Part shown: one piece after another, positions 16,712 to 25,135 of the stretch
Layout: each line of letters begins with the position of its first letter
Numbering within the stretch: the stretch's first letter is position 1
Assembly (NCBI GenBank): GCA_009774255.1
Contig: VSNK01000018.1
Location: 1 to 37,229, forward strand
Length of the DNA: 37,229 nt
Direction: 5' to 3'
Origin: Faecalicatena sp.
GTDB taxonomy: Bacteria; Bacillota; Clostridia; Lachnospirales; Lachnospiraceae
Translations under genes and position numbers: made by a program
Notes under the pieces: model-generated
Database searches by the model: none
What the model saw: only the letters and a program-made list of their open reading frames with translations
Told to the model about the DNA's origin: nothing

Positions 16712-17277
16712 TATTTACGGGTGATTTCAGAATTATTTACGGGCGGACTTTCCTTAACTGCGCATTTTTCCATCCGAGACTCTTTTTTTTGAGTGAATAG
16801 TCCGACATCTGGCATTAGCTTCTTCATTTTATCAATGTTTCCTTTAGTAAGGTAATTCGGGTTGAGTTTTCTTTTGCTGTAAGCATAAACGGTATTTTTT
16901 GTTAAATCTTCAAGCAGGCAGGTAAAGAATCTCTCCCATGAGGTATATTCGCCGCTTTCGATAAAATCTACGGGCGATTCCAGAATTCCTTTTAGGTTTT
17001 GGGCTTGTACAATGCCTGATTGTAAAAGGAGATACTCAAATGATTCCGGTGTCCATATATGGCTTCCGGGGTTCATTTCCAATGCGTGTACTACGCCTTG
17101 CATATCTGCACCGAATGCCGCACCATCAACAATTGCAAATATCTGTTTGCTTTTATTGGCAAGGATATATTTTGCTATATTAGATTTACCTTCGGCAGAA
17201 TCACAGGGAATTTTTGTATCCAGAAAAATTGCCTGATACATTTCATGACCGGCATTAGAGTCTTCTGTAAGAATCAT
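16696..17277 (-). CDS. TOPRIM-like C-terminal fragment of a split ATPase gene
   Basis: 193 codons. The first residues MILTEDSNAGHEMY and the later FAIVDGAAFGADM resemble the TOPRIM-type acidic sites (Glu, then Asp..Asp) of OLD-family nucleases. The frame is the downstream half of a larger gene: the 135-bp element at 17287-17421 separates it from the ATPase half, and removing the element plus one 8-bp duplicate joins ...AENIEPS to MILTED... in the same frame. The ATG at 17277 has no ribosome site, so as it stands this piece is probably poorly or not translated. The C-terminus (KYTHGR) is encoded by a palindromic repeat and may replace the original end. TOPRIM assignment is tentative. Confidence 0.65.
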   Translation of the reverse strand: MILTEDSNAGHEMYQAIFLDTKIPCDSAEGKSNIAKYILANKSKQIFAIVDGAAFGADMQGVVHALEMNPGSHIWTPESFEYLLLQSGIVQAQNLKGILESPVDFIESGEYTSWERFFTCLLEDLTKNTVYAYSKRKLNPNYLTKGNIDKMKKLMPDVGLFTQKKESRMEKCAVKESPPVNNSEITRKYTHGR

Positions 17278-17286
17278 AGAGGGTTC

Positions 17287-17421
17287 GTATCTGCTCAGTA
17301 CCCTCGCAGATACGACCGCAATCCCATGAAAATTGACTTCGTCAATGGGGATTGCTCTTGCAATCTCTATGTTTTCGTACGGATAGCGCAGTGAATGCGC
17401 TATCCTGTGCTGAGTAGTTAC
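17287..17421. mobile_element. 135-bp palindromic element splitting the ATPase-TOPRIM gene
   Basis: Ends GTATCTGCTCAG and CTGAGTAGTTAC are inverted with two mismatches in 12. Exact 8-bp duplication GAGGGTTC at 17279-17286 and 17422-17429. The left end is a hairpin (GTATCTGC/GCAGATAC); inside are GCAATCCC/GGGATTGC and the exact GGATAGCGC/GCGCTATCC. The plan (end hairpin, internal hairpins, 8-bp duplication, GT...AC termini) matches the GTTAC family though the sequence does not. Confidence 0.88.
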
Positions 17422-17906
17422 GAGGGTTCTATATTTTCGGCCATTTTTATTTCCGGATATACCTGATGCATGGAATTATATACCTGCCTGGTATTTTGAT
17501 AATATCCACTGTTTTTTAGGTAATAAATCTCATTGACACTATACGGAAGCATATTCAATGCGTCCCTTGTAATAAAGACGAAATAGCAGCCAGAGTCCAG
17601 GACGGCTTCCGCGAATGCCTTTGAATATAAAAAACGTTCTTGCTCATCGACAAATACAACGGTATCTGTCAAAGCTCTAAGACGTGCAATCACGCTCTCG
17701 GCATCACCTGATAAAACCGCACATTTTCTGTCGCATATGACTTCAGTTCCTGGTCCGGTTCTGCCGGAAATGTAATCGCTCAGAAGCTGGATCAGAGACG
17801 TCTTTCCGCTGCCGCTGTCCCCCTGGATGATTGTAATATTTCTTCGTAGCTTCAATTCATAGCGGAGTTTTTTTGTGGAAACAACGATTTTTATACTACC
17901 CTTCAA
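17418..17906 (-). CDS. P-loop ATPase fragment (N-terminal half of split ATPase-TOPRIM gene)
   Basis: 162 codons from a TTG start (17904-17906) with AGGAGG seven to eight bases upstream, overlapping the DUF4869 gene by 11 bp. Walker A is IQGDSGSGKTSL (about residues 27-38) and Walker B TVVFVDEQE (82-90), followed by a sensor-like YFVFITRDALNML. The stop at 17418 is created by the inserted element: the natural reading would go on from IEPS into the downstream fragment, giving about 355 residues. Small ATPase plus TOPRIM-like nuclease recalls a reduced OLD protein. What remains may still bind ATP, but the protein is truncated. Confidence 0.75.
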   Translation of the reverse strand: MKGSIKIVVSTKKLRYELKLRRNITIIQGDSGSGKTSLIQLLSDYISGRTGPGTEVICDRKCAVLSGDAESVIARLRALTDTVVFVDEQERFLYSKAFAEAVLDSGCYFVFITRDALNMLPYSVNEIYYLKNSGYYQNTRQVYNSMHQVYPEIKMAENIEPS

Positions 17907-18360
17907 AAATTTCTACCTCCTGAAATTCCATTAAAAAGTCGGCATAATTATGGACGATATTGCCGCTGTTTTTGATCCGAATGTCAAAAGGCTCTTTAAA
18001 TTCCATTTCATATCCGAGCCGGATCGTAATATCCTGTCTCTTCCCTATTTCCAGGATCCATTTGGCGCAATTATTTCCGCAAGAGGAGGCATTCACAATG
18101 AGATGAGGTTCTTTATACATGATCATGAGGGCTTTTACGCCGCCGGATAGTCTTTCCGGGGCAATAATTCCAAGTACCGGACTATCAATAGAATGAGCCG
18201 ATATGACTTTCGAACCATCTACATCCTGGATCATTTCTTTGATCAGCTCGTCATCAAACCATTCCTCCTCATAGTTGTATTTGAAATAAGTATCCGGGCT
18301 GAATACATAATTTGCATTCTCGATATCCTTTGAACCTCTGTTGAAAATAATATTTAGCAT
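17896..18360 (-). CDS. DUF4869-family protein
   Basis: 154 residues from the ATG at 18360, with GGAAGGGAAAG just upstream; a longer start at 18402 is less likely. It begins MLNIIFNRGSKDIENANYVF and has the conserved-looking middle VISAHSIDSPVLGIIAPERL...ALMIMY and SCGNNCAKWILEIGKRQDITIRLGY segments that I associate with DUF4869, a Clostridia-centred family of unknown role. No membrane helix or P-loop. It is translationally coupled to the ATPase gene, so the two proteins probably work together. A -10 box (18407-18412) lies about 50 bp upstream. Confidence 0.75.
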   Translation of the reverse strand: MLNIIFNRGSKDIENANYVFSPDTYFKYNYEEEWFDDELIKEMIQDVDGSKVISAHSIDSPVLGIIAPERLSGGVKALMIMYKEPHLIVNASSCGNNCAKWILEIGKRQDITIRLGYEMEFKEPFDIRIKNSGNIVHNYADFLMEFQEVEIFEG

Positions 18361-18406
18361 AATCTTTCCCTTCCATAGAAATCCTGTACAAAAAAATTTC
18401 ATTTCT

Positions 18407-18429
18407 ATTATAACAGAGAATATCTGTTC
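18407..18429 (-). promoter_or_regulatory. -10 box and imperfect LexA-like site for the DUF4869 module
   Basis: On the minus strand TATAAT (18407-18412) is preceded by GAACAGATATTC (18418-18429), one base off GAAC-N4-GTTC. No good -35 box. This is a weak call. Confidence 0.4.
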
Positions 18430-18474
18430 TTACATCATATTTTTATGACAAATTGCTATCTTCGTGTTAAGATA

Positions 18475-18531
18475 GTTACTGTATTGGTCGGTTGCCGTGC
18501 AGCGAGTGCACGACACCGTGTGAACAGTAAC
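18475..18531. mobile_element. 57-bp minimal GTTAC-family element
   Basis: Starts GTTACTGT and ends ACAGTAAC. Exact 8-bp duplication TTAAGATA at 18467-18474 and 18532-18539. Inside is the hairpin CCGTGCA/TGCACG, as near the right end of the element at 3032. Right after the second duplicate a decayed single hairpin of the same family begins (GTTACAGTTCACGG, 18540 to about 18575), reaching nearly to the ribosome site of the next gene. Confidence 0.82.
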
Positions 18532-18589
18532 TTAAGATAGTTACAGTTCACGGACTAACCTGCCGCGAATTATATAAGGGAGGCCGATT

Positions 18590-18865
18590 ATGAACAGAAT
18601 TATTTTATTGTATTTAATTGCGGTGAACCTGCTGACTTTTATTGTGTTCGGTGTGGACAAGTGGAAGGCGGTTCATGGGAAATGGAGAATCCGGGTATCG
18701 ACGCTGCTGGGGCTGTCAGCAATAGGGGGCGCGGCAGGCGGACTGCTTGCAATGTATGTATTTAGGCATAAGACGCAAAAAGTACTTTTTAAAATCGGAC
18801 TGCCCGCGATGCTGCTTGTACAGACAGGTCTTTTGTGTTATTTACTGGGTGCGGGAATGATCTGA
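18590..18865 (+). CDS. DUF1294 membrane protein
   Basis: 91 residues. Matches DUF1294: N..TF..FG.DK..A..GKWR.R.S.LL.L...GG..GGLLAMY.FRHKT.K..F, with three membrane helices (about residues 3-20, 38-58 and 68-88) and the diagnostic VDKWKA and FRHKT segments. The ATG at 18590 has AAGGGAGG upstream. The function of the family is unknown; the protein sits in the cytoplasmic membrane. Its 5' region lies in a decayed palindromic element. Confidence 0.92.
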   Translation: MNRIILLYLIAVNLLTFIVFGVDKWKAVHGKWRIRVSTLLGLSAIGGAAGGLLAMYVFRHKTQKVLFKIGLPAMLLVQTGLLCYLLGAGMI

Positions 18866-19036
18866 GGAAAAAGGCAAAAATATAGTATTATTTTTTGACC
18901 TCTGCCGGCAAAAAAAGAAAAAAAACGGGAAGTGGCTAATTTTTAACCTAAAAAGCATTAAAATCAGACAGGTTTTATTGTCACGATTTCGATAAAATAA
19001 AGATCATAGAAATGACAGGAGAGGAGCATGTGAAAG

Positions 19037-21250
19037 ATGAAATTGACGGAGCAGCAAAAGAAACGGGTAGAGGATTTGTTATCTGAGATGACGCTGGATG
19101 AGAAGATCGGGCAGATGAACCTGGAATCACCTTCTATTGTGGGCGGATTTGACGTGCCTTTCGAGGAACTGATCGAAATGATGACAGACGGAAGGATTTC
19201 CCAGGAGGAATTTCAGAAGATTATGTCCACGGCCACCCGGGATTTTCATGAGGAAGATATCCGGAAAGGGCTGGTGGGCGCCATGATGGGGGATGACCCG
19301 GTGAAGGCGAACGAACTGCAGAAGATCGCGGTGGAGGAAAGCAGGCTGGGAATTCCGTTGATCATGGGATTTGACGTGATCCATGGGCTGCGCACCGTGT
19401 ATCCCATTGCCATCGCGGAGGCGGGGGCATTTGACGAGGATTTATTCGAGCGCACCGCAGAGATCGCGGCGAAGGAATCCAGAGCCCATGGAATCGAATG
19501 GAATTTTGCGCCTATGATTGATGTGGCGAGGGACTGCCGTTGGGGAAGGGTATCGGAAGGCCCGGGGGAGGATCCTTATCTGGCATCCTGTTTTGCGAAA
19601 GCGAAGATCCGCGGCCTGCAGAATGATCGGTCATCTTCTGAAAATTATGTGGCGGCGTGCCTGAAGCATTATGTAGCATACAGTGCCTGCGAATCCGGGC
19701 GGGATTATAATACCACCAGCATGTCCGTTTCCCAGCTTCACAATGTCTATCTTCCGCCTTTCAAGGCAGCGGTGGAAGAGGGCGCGGCGAGCGCCATGGC
19801 GTCCTTCAATGACCTGAACGGCGTGCCGTGTACCGTGAATCCTTATACTTTGCGCGAGATTTTGAAAGGAAAATACGGGATGGAGGGCTTTGTGGTCAGC
19901 GATGCCAATGGAATCAAGGAATGTGTGACTCACGGAATTGCCGATAATGATGAGGACGCGGGAATCCAGTCGGCTTGGGCGGGGCTGGATATGGATATGG
20001 GTACTCATATTTATAAGGATCATCTGAAAGAGGCGGTGGAAAACGGAAAAGTTTCTATGGAAATCGTGGACGATGCAGTCAGAAGGATTCTTTCCGTAAA
20101 GATGTGGCTGGGGCTGTTTGAAAATCCGTATGTGCCGGAGGAAGCGATGGCAAGATACGCTTCGAAGATTCCTGGGGAGCATGCGCAAGTTGCGCTGGAA
20201 GCCGCGAAGAAATCGATCGTGCTTTTGAAGAACGAGGGAAATGTGCTTCCGCTTTCGAAGAAGCAGAAGATCAGCCTTGTGGGAACGCTGGCGGCCAGCG
20301 AGGAGGAAGTGATCGGCGCATGGGCGATGAGCTGGAAGAACGAGGACTGCGTGTCCATCCTGGAGGGTTTGAAAAACAGCGGCGCGGATGTGAATTATTA
20401 TCCCTGCGGCGGACCGGAGGGCGAGATCAATCTCGAAGAGATCGAAAAGGCCTGCCAGGACGGAGATTTGGTCGTTGCGGTAGTCGGGGAACTGGTTAGT
20501 ATGTCGGGAGAAGCTTCTTCCAAGGCAAATGTGGAACTGCCGGGAAAACAGCGGGAAATGCTTTCCGCGCTGCTGGAGAAGACGAAAGCGGCAGGAAAAT
20601 CTCTGGTGACGGTTCTGATGAACGGACGCCCTCTGGCTCTTGGCTGGGAGGAAGAGCATCTTCCGGTGCTGGTAGAGGCATGGCATCTTGGCGTGCAGAT
20701 GGGTAATGCGGTGGCGGCCGTGCTGACAGGGGAAGAGAACCCCAGCGGGAAATTGGCGTCCTCTTTCCCATCTGTGAACGGGCAGTGTCCGATCTATTAT
20801 AATCATCCCAGTACCGGACGGCCGGGAAGCAAGAGCAAATTTACCTCCCGCTATCTGGACGCACCGTTTGACGCGCTGTTCCCCTTTGGGTATGGGCTGA
20901 GCTATACGACATTTGTGTATTCGGATCTGAAAGTGGAGGAGGAAACGGATTTGCTGAGAGTGTCCGTTCACTTGAAAAATACCGGGGACAGAAAAGGGAC
21001 GGAAATTGTGCAGCTCTATATGCAGGATGTGACGGCCAGCCTGGTGCGCCCGGTGAAGGAACTGAAAGGATTCCGGCGGGTAGAGTTGGAGGCCGGGGAA
21101 GAATGTGTGGTGAGCCTGGAACTGAAGAAGCAGAATATGGGATTCTACAACAACCAGGGAGAATATGTGCTGGAAGATGGTCTGTTCCGGATCTACGCGG
21201 GCGGCAGTTCCAGAGACTGCCTGTGTGAAGAGGTAAGGCTGAGTTTTTAG
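19037..21250 (+). CDS. GH3 family beta-glucosidase/beta-xylosidase, cytoplasmic
   Basis: 737 residues, normal for GH3 with (alpha/beta)8, alpha/beta sandwich and C-terminal fibronectin-III-like domains. Landmarks: MTLDEKIGQM near the start; GIPLIMGFDVIHGLRTVYPI; the KH(YVAYSACESGRDYN) site (LKHYVAYSACESGRDYN); nucleophile Asp289 in FVVSDANG; VLPLSK...ISLVG of the second domain; FPFGYGLSYTTF before the last domain. No signal peptide, so it cuts imported oligosaccharides from their non-reducing ends. The neighbouring GH43 enzyme and the GH39-type sensor suggest xylo- or arabinoxylo-oligosaccharides, but beta-glucosidase action cannot be excluded. GGAGAGGAG precedes the ATG. Confidence 0.93.
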   Translation: MKLTEQQKKRVEDLLSEMTLDEKIGQMNLESPSIVGGFDVPFEELIEMMTDGRISQEEFQKIMSTATRDFHEEDIRKGLVGAMMGDDPVKANELQKIAVEESRLGIPLIMGFDVIHGLRTVYPIAIAEAGAFDEDLFERTAEIAAKESRAHGIEWNFAPMIDVARDCRWGRVSEGPGEDPYLASCFAKAKIRGLQNDRSSSENYVAACLKHYVAYSACESGRDYNTTSMSVSQLHNVYLPPFKAAVEEGAASAMASFNDLNGVPCTVNPYTLREILKGKYGMEGFVVSDANGIKECVTHGIADNDEDAGIQSAWAGLDMDMGTHIYKDHLKEAVENGKVSMEIVDDAVRRILSVKMWLGLFENPYVPEEAMARYASKIPGEHAQVALEAAKKSIVLLKNEGNVLPLSKKQKISLVGTLAASEEEVIGAWAMSWKNEDCVSILEGLKNSGADVNYYPCGGPEGEINLEEIEKACQDGDLVVAVVGELVSMSGEASSKANVELPGKQREMLSALLEKTKAAGKSLVTVLMNGRPLALGWEEEHLPVLVEAWHLGVQMGNAVAAVLTGEENPSGKLASSFPSVNGQCPIYYNHPSTGRPGSKSKFTSRYLDAPFDALFPFGYGLSYTTFVYSDLKVEEETDLLRVSVHLKNTGDRKGTEIVQLYMQDVTASLVRPVKELKGFRRVELEAGEECVVSLELKKQNMGFYNNQGEYVLEDGLFRIYAGGSSRDCLCEEVRLSF

Positions 21251-21340
21251 AGGTGAAGGGAAAATGCCTGAAAGACAGAAGAGATCAGGCTGAGTTTCTA
21301 AAGGGCGAAGGGAAAATGCCTGAAGGAAAATGTGGAGGAG
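21239..21340 (+). repeat. 51-bp tandem duplication at the end of the GH3 gene
   Basis: CTGAGTTT...GAAGGGAAAATGCCTGAA starts at 21239 and again at 21290. The first copy includes the last codons and stop of the GH3 gene; the second lies just before the ribosome site of the GH43 gene. It lengthens the spacer between the two genes without adding a terminator. Confidence 0.75.
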
Positions 21341-21349
21341 AAAAGAATC

Positions 21350-23131
21350 ATGCAGAAGAAATTAAAGAATCCGATCATACCGGGATTTTATCCGGATCCG
21401 TCCATCTGCCGGGTGGGAGATGATTTTTATCTGGCTTGTTCCAGCTTTGAACTGTGCCCGGGCGTACCGATTTTCCACAGCAGGGATCTGGCTCATTGGG
21501 AACAGCTCTGCTATGCCATGACAGTGGAGAATGGCTTTCATGTGGAGAAAAATTGTGGAGTGGGCGGGGTTATGGCGCCTACGATCCGTTATAATGACGG
21601 CAAATTTTACATTATTAATACCAATTTCAGCGACAAAGGAAATTATATTATTACCGCAGAGAATCCCGCAGGCCCATGGTCAGAGCCGCACTGGCTGGAC
21701 GATGTGCCGGGAATTGACGCGTCGTTATTTTTCGATGACGACGGGCAGGCCTATATCATGGGAACCGGGGATGTCTGGGACAACGGAGCCGGCGTGAAAG
21801 AGCGGGGAATCTGGCTGGCAAAATATGATGTGGAACATTTCCATATGCTGGGGGAACCGGTGACCATCTTTAACAGCGCCCTTAGAGTAGGGTCTGCTCC
21901 GGAAGCGCCTCACCTATACCATATCGGGGAATACTATTATCTGATGATCGCAGAGGGCGGGACCGAGCATTACCACGCGGTTATGATCGCGAGAAGTAAG
22001 GAATTGTTTGGATTTTATGAAGGAAATCCGGCGAATCCGGTGATGACGCATCGGCATATGGGATTCACAAGCCCGATCATCAATGTGGGGCATGCGGATC
22101 TGGTGGAACTGCCGGACGGAAGCTGGTATGCGGTGATGCTGGCATCCCGGCTGATCGAGGGAAAATGTAAAAATCTGGGAAGAGAAACCTTCATCTGCCC
22201 GGTTGTGTGGGAAAGGGACTGGCCGCTGTTCAGCCCAGAGACCGGTAAAGTAGAGTGGGAATATGACGCGCCAAAGTGTCTGCCGTGGCAGGAAGAAGCG
22301 GCGGACGGCGAAGAGAGTAACATGGCGGGCGGCGAAGAAAGTAATGCGGGGGACTGCAAGAAAAGTGCCGCGGAGAACTGTAAAGAAACTAATGCGGAGA
22401 TGGCTCCCTCCCGGAGCGGGAATCAGGGAAGCTTTGGGGCAGGGGACGAAAAGCAGACAGGGTTCGGGCAGGTTCGGGAGGATTTTGACGAGGAGACGCT
22501 GAATCTGTGCTGGTCCTTCTGGGGAACTCCTTACCATGACTTTTATAAAATTGAAAATTCCGCGCTGTATCTGAAATGTATTCCGCAGTCCCTTGTGGAA
22601 GAGCTTCGCCCGATGTCCTTTGACGCCCGGAAATCCGAGGAATATGATACGGCATTTCTGGCATGCAGACAGTGTGACATTGATACGACGGTTACCTGCG
22701 GCATGAAGTTCCTTCCAAAGGGGCAGGAAAGCGCCGGATTGGCCGTTGTGCAGGCTATGAACCACCAGTACCATCTGGAGCGGGCGGTGAGCGAGGGCGG
22801 GCAGGTGCTGCGGCTCATGCTGTATACGTCGGATTACGACGGACCGCCGTATTTTCCGGGATTTGCAAGTGTGACGCATGAGGAATTGATCGCGGAGGTT
22901 CCGTGGGACGCGGAGGAAATCGTGCTGCAGTTCCAGATAGAAGGAGAGCGTTTTGCTGTCCGGTACGGAGCGGAGCGGGAGAAGCTGGAAGAGCTTTGCG
23001 TCGCGGACGGAGCGCGGATCAATCCGGAAAAAGTGGGATGTATGACAGGAACCATGATCGGGATGTTCGCCTCCGGAAATGGGCAAGAATGCGGGAACCA
23101 CGCGGAATTTGGGTGGTTTGAGATGAGATAA
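21350..23131 (+). CDS. GH43 family beta-xylosidase/alpha-arabinofuranosidase, cytoplasmic
   Basis: 593 residues; GGAGGAG before the ATG at 21350. Five-bladed propeller with the three GH43 acids in place: base Asp16 in GFYPDPS, pKa-tuning Asp123 in PGIDASLFFDDDG, and acid Glu185 in GSAPEAPHLY. The C-terminal 220 residues (from FDEETLNLCWSFWGTP) are the beta-sandwich of the XynB-type subfamilies. Between them, about residues 315-370, is an unusual Gly/Glu/Ser/Asn-rich linker with near repeats (GEESN, GGEESN, KSAAENCKETN). No signal peptide. It would remove xylose or arabinose from imported oligosaccharides, alongside the GH3 enzyme 99 bp upstream in the same operon. Confidence 0.92.
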   Translation: MQKKLKNPIIPGFYPDPSICRVGDDFYLACSSFELCPGVPIFHSRDLAHWEQLCYAMTVENGFHVEKNCGVGGVMAPTIRYNDGKFYIINTNFSDKGNYIITAENPAGPWSEPHWLDDVPGIDASLFFDDDGQAYIMGTGDVWDNGAGVKERGIWLAKYDVEHFHMLGEPVTIFNSALRVGSAPEAPHLYHIGEYYYLMIAEGGTEHYHAVMIARSKELFGFYEGNPANPVMTHRHMGFTSPIINVGHADLVELPDGSWYAVMLASRLIEGKCKNLGRETFICPVVWERDWPLFSPETGKVEWEYDAPKCLPWQEEAADGEESNMAGGEESNAGDCKKSAAENCKETNAEMAPSRSGNQGSFGAGDEKQTGFGQVREDFDEETLNLCWSFWGTPYHDFYKIENSALYLKCIPQSLVEELRPMSFDARKSEEYDTAFLACRQCDIDTTVTCGMKFLPKGQESAGLAVVQAMNHQYHLERAVSEGGQVLRLMLYTSDYDGPPYFPGFASVTHEELIAEVPWDAEEIVLQFQIEGERFAVRYGAEREKLEELCVADGARINPEKVGCMTGTMIGMFASGNGQECGNHAEFGWFEMR

Positions 23132-23132
23132 A

Positions 23133-23321
23133 GTTACAGTTCACACCCTGTTACATGTCACACCCCGGCCAATCACCATGCTGATTGGTCGGGAGGATGC
23201 ACATAAAAGCTGGTATTCAGGCCGCCCATTGCCGAAGGCAATTTTAAATGGCGGACTGAGTTACAGGGCACGCCTGGTCAAGGTGTGACCTGTAACCACA
23301 CCCTTTGAGTGTTCCAGTAAC
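23133..23321. mobile_element. 34-bp GTTAC hairpin split by a nested 147-bp element
   Basis: Outer ends GTTACAGTTCAC (23133-23144) and GTGTTCCAGTAAC (23309-23321) rejoin to a 34-bp hairpin when 23150-23304 is removed. No outer target duplication is visible. Confidence 0.7.
23150..23296. mobile_element. GTTAC-family palindromic element, 147 bp, nested
   Basis: Ends GTTACATGTCACACC and GGTGTGACCTGTAAC (one mismatch in 15). Exact 8-bp duplication CACACCCT at 23142-23149 and 23297-23304, inside the outer hairpin. Carries CCGGCCAATCA/TGATTGGTCGG next to the left end and a terminal hairpin at the right, like 26713-26910. Confidence 0.88.
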
Positions 23322-23384
23322 AGGCATCCCTCTGCTTGCAAAGCCCCGGCCTTTATGCTAAGATTGATTACAACACCAGATGAT

Positions 23385-23416
23385 ATACTCATGGACCATG
23401 AAACTGCCATGAGTAT
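23385..23416. repeat. Palindrome related to the 31-bp repeat
   Basis: ATACTCATGG (23385-23394) and CCATGAGTAT (23407-23416) are exact complements. A second, poorer relative (CGGCAGATTTATCTGGCATT...) lies at about 23477-23506. The rest of 23322-23545 shows no gene; a GGGGAGTG ribosome site precedes the next start. Confidence 0.5.
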
Positions 23417-23545
23417 CGCGCCAGCCGCAAAGTGGTATCATTCCGCATGCGGCTGTGCGTATTCCATGATGCTGAGCGGCAGATTTATCTGGCATTGAGT
23501 ATCATGGTTCATCCGATCAAAGATTCCATAGGGGAGTGTGTGCAC

Positions 23546-25135
23546 ATGGGCCTGTATCTAAATCCGGGAAATGACGCTTTTCGTCAGGCGGTTTCAGATG
23601 ATATTTATATTGATAAAACAGATATGATCTCAATCATGAACGAAAGGCTGAATAAGCCCAGTGTAAAATTTGTCTGTGTGAGCCGGCCCCGGCGTTTTGG
23701 CAAGTCTATGGCAGCGAATATGCTCACAGCCTATTATTGCCGGGGGTGTGATTCGAGCAGTTTGTTTGCTGATTATAAAATCGTGAAAAGCGATTGCTAT
23801 ATGGAGCATCTGAATTGTCATGATGTGATTTATATTAATGTACAGCAATTTTTAAGAAGGGCGGAGTCGCTGCGGCAATTAGGGCAGTGTATCGAAGAGG
23901 CCGTTCTGAAAGAGGTATATGCCGCGTATTCCGCGAGCCTTGCGGAGGAATATGGCAATTTGCCGGATACACTGACAGCAATTTATATGAATGAGACGAG
24001 GGAAAATAAAGGATTTATTTTTGTCATCGATGAGTGGGACTGTATTTTTCGTGTCGCAAAGGATGATATAAATGCACAGAAATCTTACCTGGATTTCTTA
24101 AGAGATCTGTTTAAAGACAGGCTTTATGTCAGCCTGGCATATATGACAGGTATTTTGCCGATTAAGAAATACGGTACACATTCTGCGATCAACATTTTTG
24201 ACGAGCATTCCATGATTGATCCCAAGAACCTTCGGGAATATTTTGGGTTTACAGAGGAAGAAGTACGAGAACAGTGCGAAATATGCGGACTGGATTATGG
24301 CGAGGTAGAAAAGTGGTACGATGGATATCGGATGGGAAAACTTCATATTTACAATCCAAAATCTGTTGTAGATGTGCTGATGTGGAAAAAATTCAAAAGC
24401 TACTGGACCGGGACAGAAACCTATGAAGCACTGAAAATTTATATTGATCAGAATTTTGACGGCTTGAAAGAGGCTATCGTAGAGATGCTCGGAAACGGAC
24501 GGTGTAAAATAGAACCATCGACCTTTCAGAATGATATGACAACGCTAAAAACAAGGGATGATGTACTTACACTTCTTGTTCACCTGGGATATCTGACCTT
24601 TGAGGAGGAAACCAGTGAAGTATCAATTCCCAATCTGGAGGTCGCGCAGGAATTTATGCGTGCTGTCAGGGTTGGCGGTTGGGATGGTGTGATACGGGCA
24701 CTGGATTGCTCCGAGAGATTACTCCGGAAAACATGGGAACTGGACGGAGAAGCAGTGGCGGGTGGAGTTGCGGCAGTTCACAATGAGACAGCCTCTATTT
24801 TAAAATATAATAATGAAAATTCACTGACATGCACTGTTCTTATGGCATATTATAGCACAAAAGACTATTATTTGAATCCAATCATGGAGTTCCCGTCAGG
24901 AAAGGGTTATGCCGATGTGGTTTATCTTCCAAGGAGAAATGTTGACCGTCCGGCGCTTGTTGTAGAATTGAAATGGAATAAATCAGCAGCCGGAGCCATA
25001 GCCCAGATCAAGAAAAAGCAGTATGCCTCGTGGATTGAGGAATATACGGGGGAAATTCTTTTGGTAGGTATCACGTATAATGAGAAAAAGGGGCATGAGT
25101 GTATCATTGAAAAATATATAAAAGATATAGGGTGA
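23546..25135 (+). CDS. AAA-ATPase-like protein with C-terminal PD-(D/E)XK domain, second copy
   Basis: 529 residues from the ATG at 23546 (GGGGAGTG upstream); an open extension to 23432 covers palindromes. Starts GLYLNPGNDAFRQAVSDDIY then YIDKTDMI, as in the family. Walker A SRPRRFGKS (about 46-54, Lys53), Walker B FIFVIDEWD. C-terminal GYADVVYLP...ALVVELKW gives the D-x(n)-ExK nuclease site. Distant from the copy at 3181-4863 (few identities outside motifs), so it is another lineage of the same family, not a recent duplicate. Role unknown. A strong terminator follows and is shared with the convergent DUF4143 gene. Confidence 0.9.
   Translation: MGLYLNPGNDAFRQAVSDDIYIDKTDMISIMNERLNKPSVKFVCVSRPRRFGKSMAANMLTAYYCRGCDSSSLFADYKIVKSDCYMEHLNCHDVIYINVQQFLRRAESLRQLGQCIEEAVLKEVYAAYSASLAEEYGNLPDTLTAIYMNETRENKGFIFVIDEWDCIFRVAKDDINAQKSYLDFLRDLFKDRLYVSLAYMTGILPIKKYGTHSAINIFDEHSMIDPKNLREYFGFTEEEVREQCEICGLDYGEVEKWYDGYRMGKLHIYNPKSVVDVLMWKKFKSYWTGTETYEALKIYIDQNFDGLKEAIVEMLGNGRCKIEPSTFQNDMTTLKTRDDVLTLLVHLGYLTFEEETSEVSIPNLEVAQEFMRAVRVGGWDGVIRALDCSERLLRKTWELDGEAVAGGVAAVHNETASILKYNNENSLTCTVLMAYYSTKDYYLNPIMEFPSGKGYADVVYLPRRNVDRPALVVELKWNKSAAGAIAQIKKKQYASWIEEYTGEILLVGITYNEKKGHECIIEKYIKDIG

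Noticed and set aside
19631..20971. 446-codon minus-strand frame opposite the GH3 gene
   Set aside because: Shadow frame; the plus strand carries the complete GH3 motif set.
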